NCBI GenBank assembly: GCA_007131625.1
Contig: SLQC01000132.1
Span: 1 to 5,855, forward strand
Origin: Balneolales bacterium
GTDB lineage: Bacteria; Bacteroidota; Rhodothermia; Balneolales; Natronogracilivirgulaceae
Length of the DNA: 5,855 bases
Direction: 5' to 3'
This document shows, in pieces, positions 4,170 through 5,855 of the stretch. The notes beneath the pieces were generated by a model, which had not been told where the DNA came from, searched no databases, and worked only from the letters and a program-made list of their open reading frames with translations. Positions within the stretch are counted from its first letter, which is position 1. The number at the start of each line of letters is the position of its first letter. The position numbers and the translations under genes were made by a program.

Positions 4170-5855
4170 CTATTCTACTTTTGCCGGTTCATCTTCCTTT
4201 ACCGGTTCATAGAGTTTTTCCATGTACTCGTATTGACGCCAACGCTCGTATACACTTTCCTGCGCCAGCTTCATATATTTCGCAGCCTGTTCCGGATGCG
4301 ACTTGGAAAGCATCAGATAGCGCATTTCGTTGTAAGCATAATCCTTGAACGCTATTTTCGGCGCTTTGGAGTCGAGACTGAACGGGTTCTTGCCATCTTT
4401 GACCAGTGACGGATTGAAGCGAAACAACGGCCAGTAGCCGGATTCGACCGCTTTTTGTTGCTGGTCGAGGCCGTATTTCATATTGTATCCATGCGCAATA
4501 CAGTGACTGTAGGCAATGATCACGGATGGACCGGGATATGCTTCGGCTTCCATGATAGCTTTGATCGTCTGCGTGTCGTTGGCACCCATCGCAATTCGTG
4601 CGACGTATGCCCCACCGCCTGATACCGCCAGTAGTCCGAGATCTTTCTTTTCCGTCTCCTTGCCGGCTGCGGCAAATTTGGCAACTGCTCCCATTGGAGT
4701 GGCTTTGGAACGCTGCCCGCCTGTGTTGGAGTAGACTTCGGTATCGAGCACAAGGATATTGACATCACGGCCCGAAGCGAGTACGTGGTCGAGACCGCCG
4801 TAGCCGATGTCATACGCCCAGCCGTCACCACCGAAGATCCAGACACTTTTTCGCACCAGATAATCGGCCAGGCTCATAAGCTGTCGCGTTCCCTTGTCTT
4901 TCGGATCTCCGTTGGACACTTCAGAAAGTACCTTTTTGAGCTCCGCGACCCGTTGGCGTTGTTCGAAGATGCCCGGTTCATCAGTCTGATCAGCGTTCAG
5001 TATCGCCTCGCGCAGTCCGTCCGGTACATTGACATTCTGCTCCTGCAGCAACCGCCGCGCCTGCTCGGTCTGCTTGTCGATAGTCAGGCGGAAGCCAAGG
5101 CCGAACTCCGCATTGTCTTCAAACAGGGAATTGGACCATGCCGGTCCCAGACCATGCTCGTTTTTGGTATACGGCGTGGTCGGCAAGTTACCACCGTAGA
5201 TCGATGAACAACCGGTCGCATTGGCAACGATCATCCGGTCGCCATAGAGTTGTGTAACCAGCTTGACGTAAGGCGTTTCGCCGCATCCCGCACATGCTCC
5301 GGAAAACTCGAACAAAGGTTGCAGATATTGCGATCCTTTCACGGTACCTGTTTTCAATTGAGTACGGTCGTACTCCGGTATTTTGAGGAAAAAGTCCCAG
5401 TTTTTGCGCTCCTGTTCGAGTAGCGGCCCAATCGGTTCCATGTTGAGTGCCTTTCGCCCGACCTGTTTCTTATTCCTGGCGGGGCACACTTCGACGCACA
5501 GTTCACACCCGGTGCAATCATCCGGTGAAACCTGGATACTGATGCGTGTGTTTTCGGGCCATTCACGGCCTTTAGCAGGCATCGATTTGAATTCCAGTGG
5601 TGCTTCGTCGAGCAACTTCTCGTCGAATGCTTTGATACGGATTACCGAATGGGGGCAAACCATGGCGCATTTGCCGCATTGGATGCAGACATCGGGATCC
5701 AGTTCCGGGATTTCGGTGGCGATATTCCGTTTCTCAAAGCAGGCGGTTCCAACGGGATAAGTTCCGTCAACCGGGAAAGCACTCACCGGTAGATTATCAC
5801 CATTTCCGGCGATGATCTCACTGATCACATCATTTACAAATTCAGGAGCTTCACC
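4170..5855 (-). CDS. nifJ: pyruvate:ferredoxin (flavodoxin) oxidoreductase, C-terminal half
   Basis: This cytoplasmic homodimeric thiamine-diphosphate enzyme converts pyruvate and CoA to acetyl-CoA and CO2, reducing ferredoxin or flavodoxin. The frame is open to the window edge and gives 561 residues, roughly the second half of a protein that is usually near 1170-1230. Counting from the edge, the ferredoxin-like domain has CIQCGKCAMVC (Cys57, 60, 63, 67) and CTGCELCVEVC (Cys114, 117, 120, 124) for two 4Fe-4S clusters. The third cluster's ligands are Cys188 and Cys191 in CAGC, Cys216 in ATGCSSIYGG and Cys452 in AYSHCIAHG. The thiamine-diphosphate/Mg site is GDGWAYDIG (343-351) with NTGGQ (377-381). 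All key residues are present. About 109 residues follow the last Cys, so most of the extra C-terminal domain of the Desulfovibrio africanus enzyme is absent. A GTG at 5828 is internal, not the start. 2-Oxoacid substrates other than pyruvate are possible, but the single-chain architecture favours pyruvate. Confidence 0.96.
   Translation of the reverse strand, partial: GEAPEFVNDVISEIIAGNGDNLPVSAFPVDGTYPVGTACFEKRNIATEIPELDPDVCIQCGKCAMVCPHSVIRIKAFDEKLLDEAPLEFKSMPAKGREWPENTRISIQVSPDDCTGCELCVEVCPARNKKQVGRKALNMEPIGPLLEQERKNWDFFLKIPEYDRTQLKTGTVKGSQYLQPLFEFSGACAGCGETPYVKLVTQLYGDRMIVANATGCSSIYGGNLPTTPYTKNEHGLGPAWSNSLFEDNAEFGLGFRLTIDKQTEQARRLLQEQNVNVPDGLREAILNADQTDEPGIFEQRQRVAELKKVLSEVSNGDPKDKGTRQLMSLADYLVRKSVWIFGGDGWAYDIGYGGLDHVLASGRDVNILVLDTEVYSNTGGQRSKATPMGAVAKFAAAGKETEKKDLGLLAVSGGGAYVARIAMGANDTQTIKAIMEAEAYPGPSVIIAYSHCIAHGYNMKYGLDQQQKAVESGYWPLFRFNPSLVKDGKNPFSLDSKAPKIAFKDYAYNEMRYLMLSKSHPEQAAKYMKLAQESVYERWRQYEYMEKLYEPVKEDEPAKVE

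Noticed and set aside
4149..4170. Possible intrinsic terminator after the oxidoreductase stop
   Set aside because: The stem has 5 pairs plus 2 with a bulge, and no T-run follows on the minus strand.
4520..4846. A 108-codon minus-strand frame overlapping the oxidoreductase
   Set aside because: It is an out-of-frame reading of the thiamine-diphosphate domain, with no recognisable motif.
4785..5760. Plus-strand open frames of 125-140 codons within the oxidoreductase region
   Set aside because: They are antisense to a gene with complete cluster and thiamine-diphosphate motifs and resemble no protein.
5826..5828. GTG as a start codon for the oxidoreductase
   Set aside because: The frame stays open upstream to the window edge, and the conserved enzyme needs some 600 more N-terminal residues.

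Overview
The window is a compact, one-directional stretch of core energy metabolism. All six recognisable genes lie on the minus strand, so transcription runs from high to low coordinates. In that direction they are: the C-terminal half of a pyruvate:ferredoxin (flavodoxin) oxidoreductase (5855-4170, cut by the window edge); a dihydroorotate-dehydrogenase-like FMN barrel protein (4055-3048); and nuoA (2979-2440), nuoB (2353-1727), nuoC (1554-1069) and nuoD (1062 to the edge, 3' end missing), the first four subunits of the proton-pumping NADH:quinone oxidoreductase (complex I). No RNA gene, CRISPR array, transposase or phage gene was seen, and no plus-strand gene is credible. The long plus-strand open frames are antisense shadows of these genes.

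The organism is probably a member of the Bacteroidota/Rhodothermota/Balneolota group. This is an inference from four things: the nuoC and nuoD genes are separate; the nuoC C-terminus and the NuoD 'LHRCFEKHSE' variant resemble what I remember from that group; the start codons have AT-rich leaders and mostly no Shine-Dalgarno sequence; and base composition is moderate. The assignment is tentative.

Pyruvate:ferredoxin oxidoreductase oxidises pyruvate to acetyl-CoA and CO2 and reduces ferredoxin or flavodoxin. Complex I passes electrons to quinone while pumping ions. NuoB, C and D form the quinone-reducing connecting module, and NuoA is a small membrane subunit. Placing the oxidoreductase directly ahead of nuoA on the same strand raises the possibility of joint expression and of ferredoxin-fed complex I, but the window does not show whether nuoE, nuoF and nuoG exist elsewhere. 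The protein between them keeps FMN-barrel features but has lost the catalytic cysteine of true dihydroorotate dehydrogenases.

The spacers hold the less ordinary material. The 172-base gap between nuoB and nuoC is spanned by a 60-codon GTG-start frame that overlaps the end of nuoB and the start of nuoC; the same gap carries four CCGG-centred motifs about 17 to 22 bases apart. The nuoA-nuoB gap carries two AT-rich dyads. NuoA ends in a low-complexity Ala/Thr/Ser tail encoded partly by an 18-base repeat. Nothing here is convincingly a new defence, mobile or regulatory system; the observations listed are modest.
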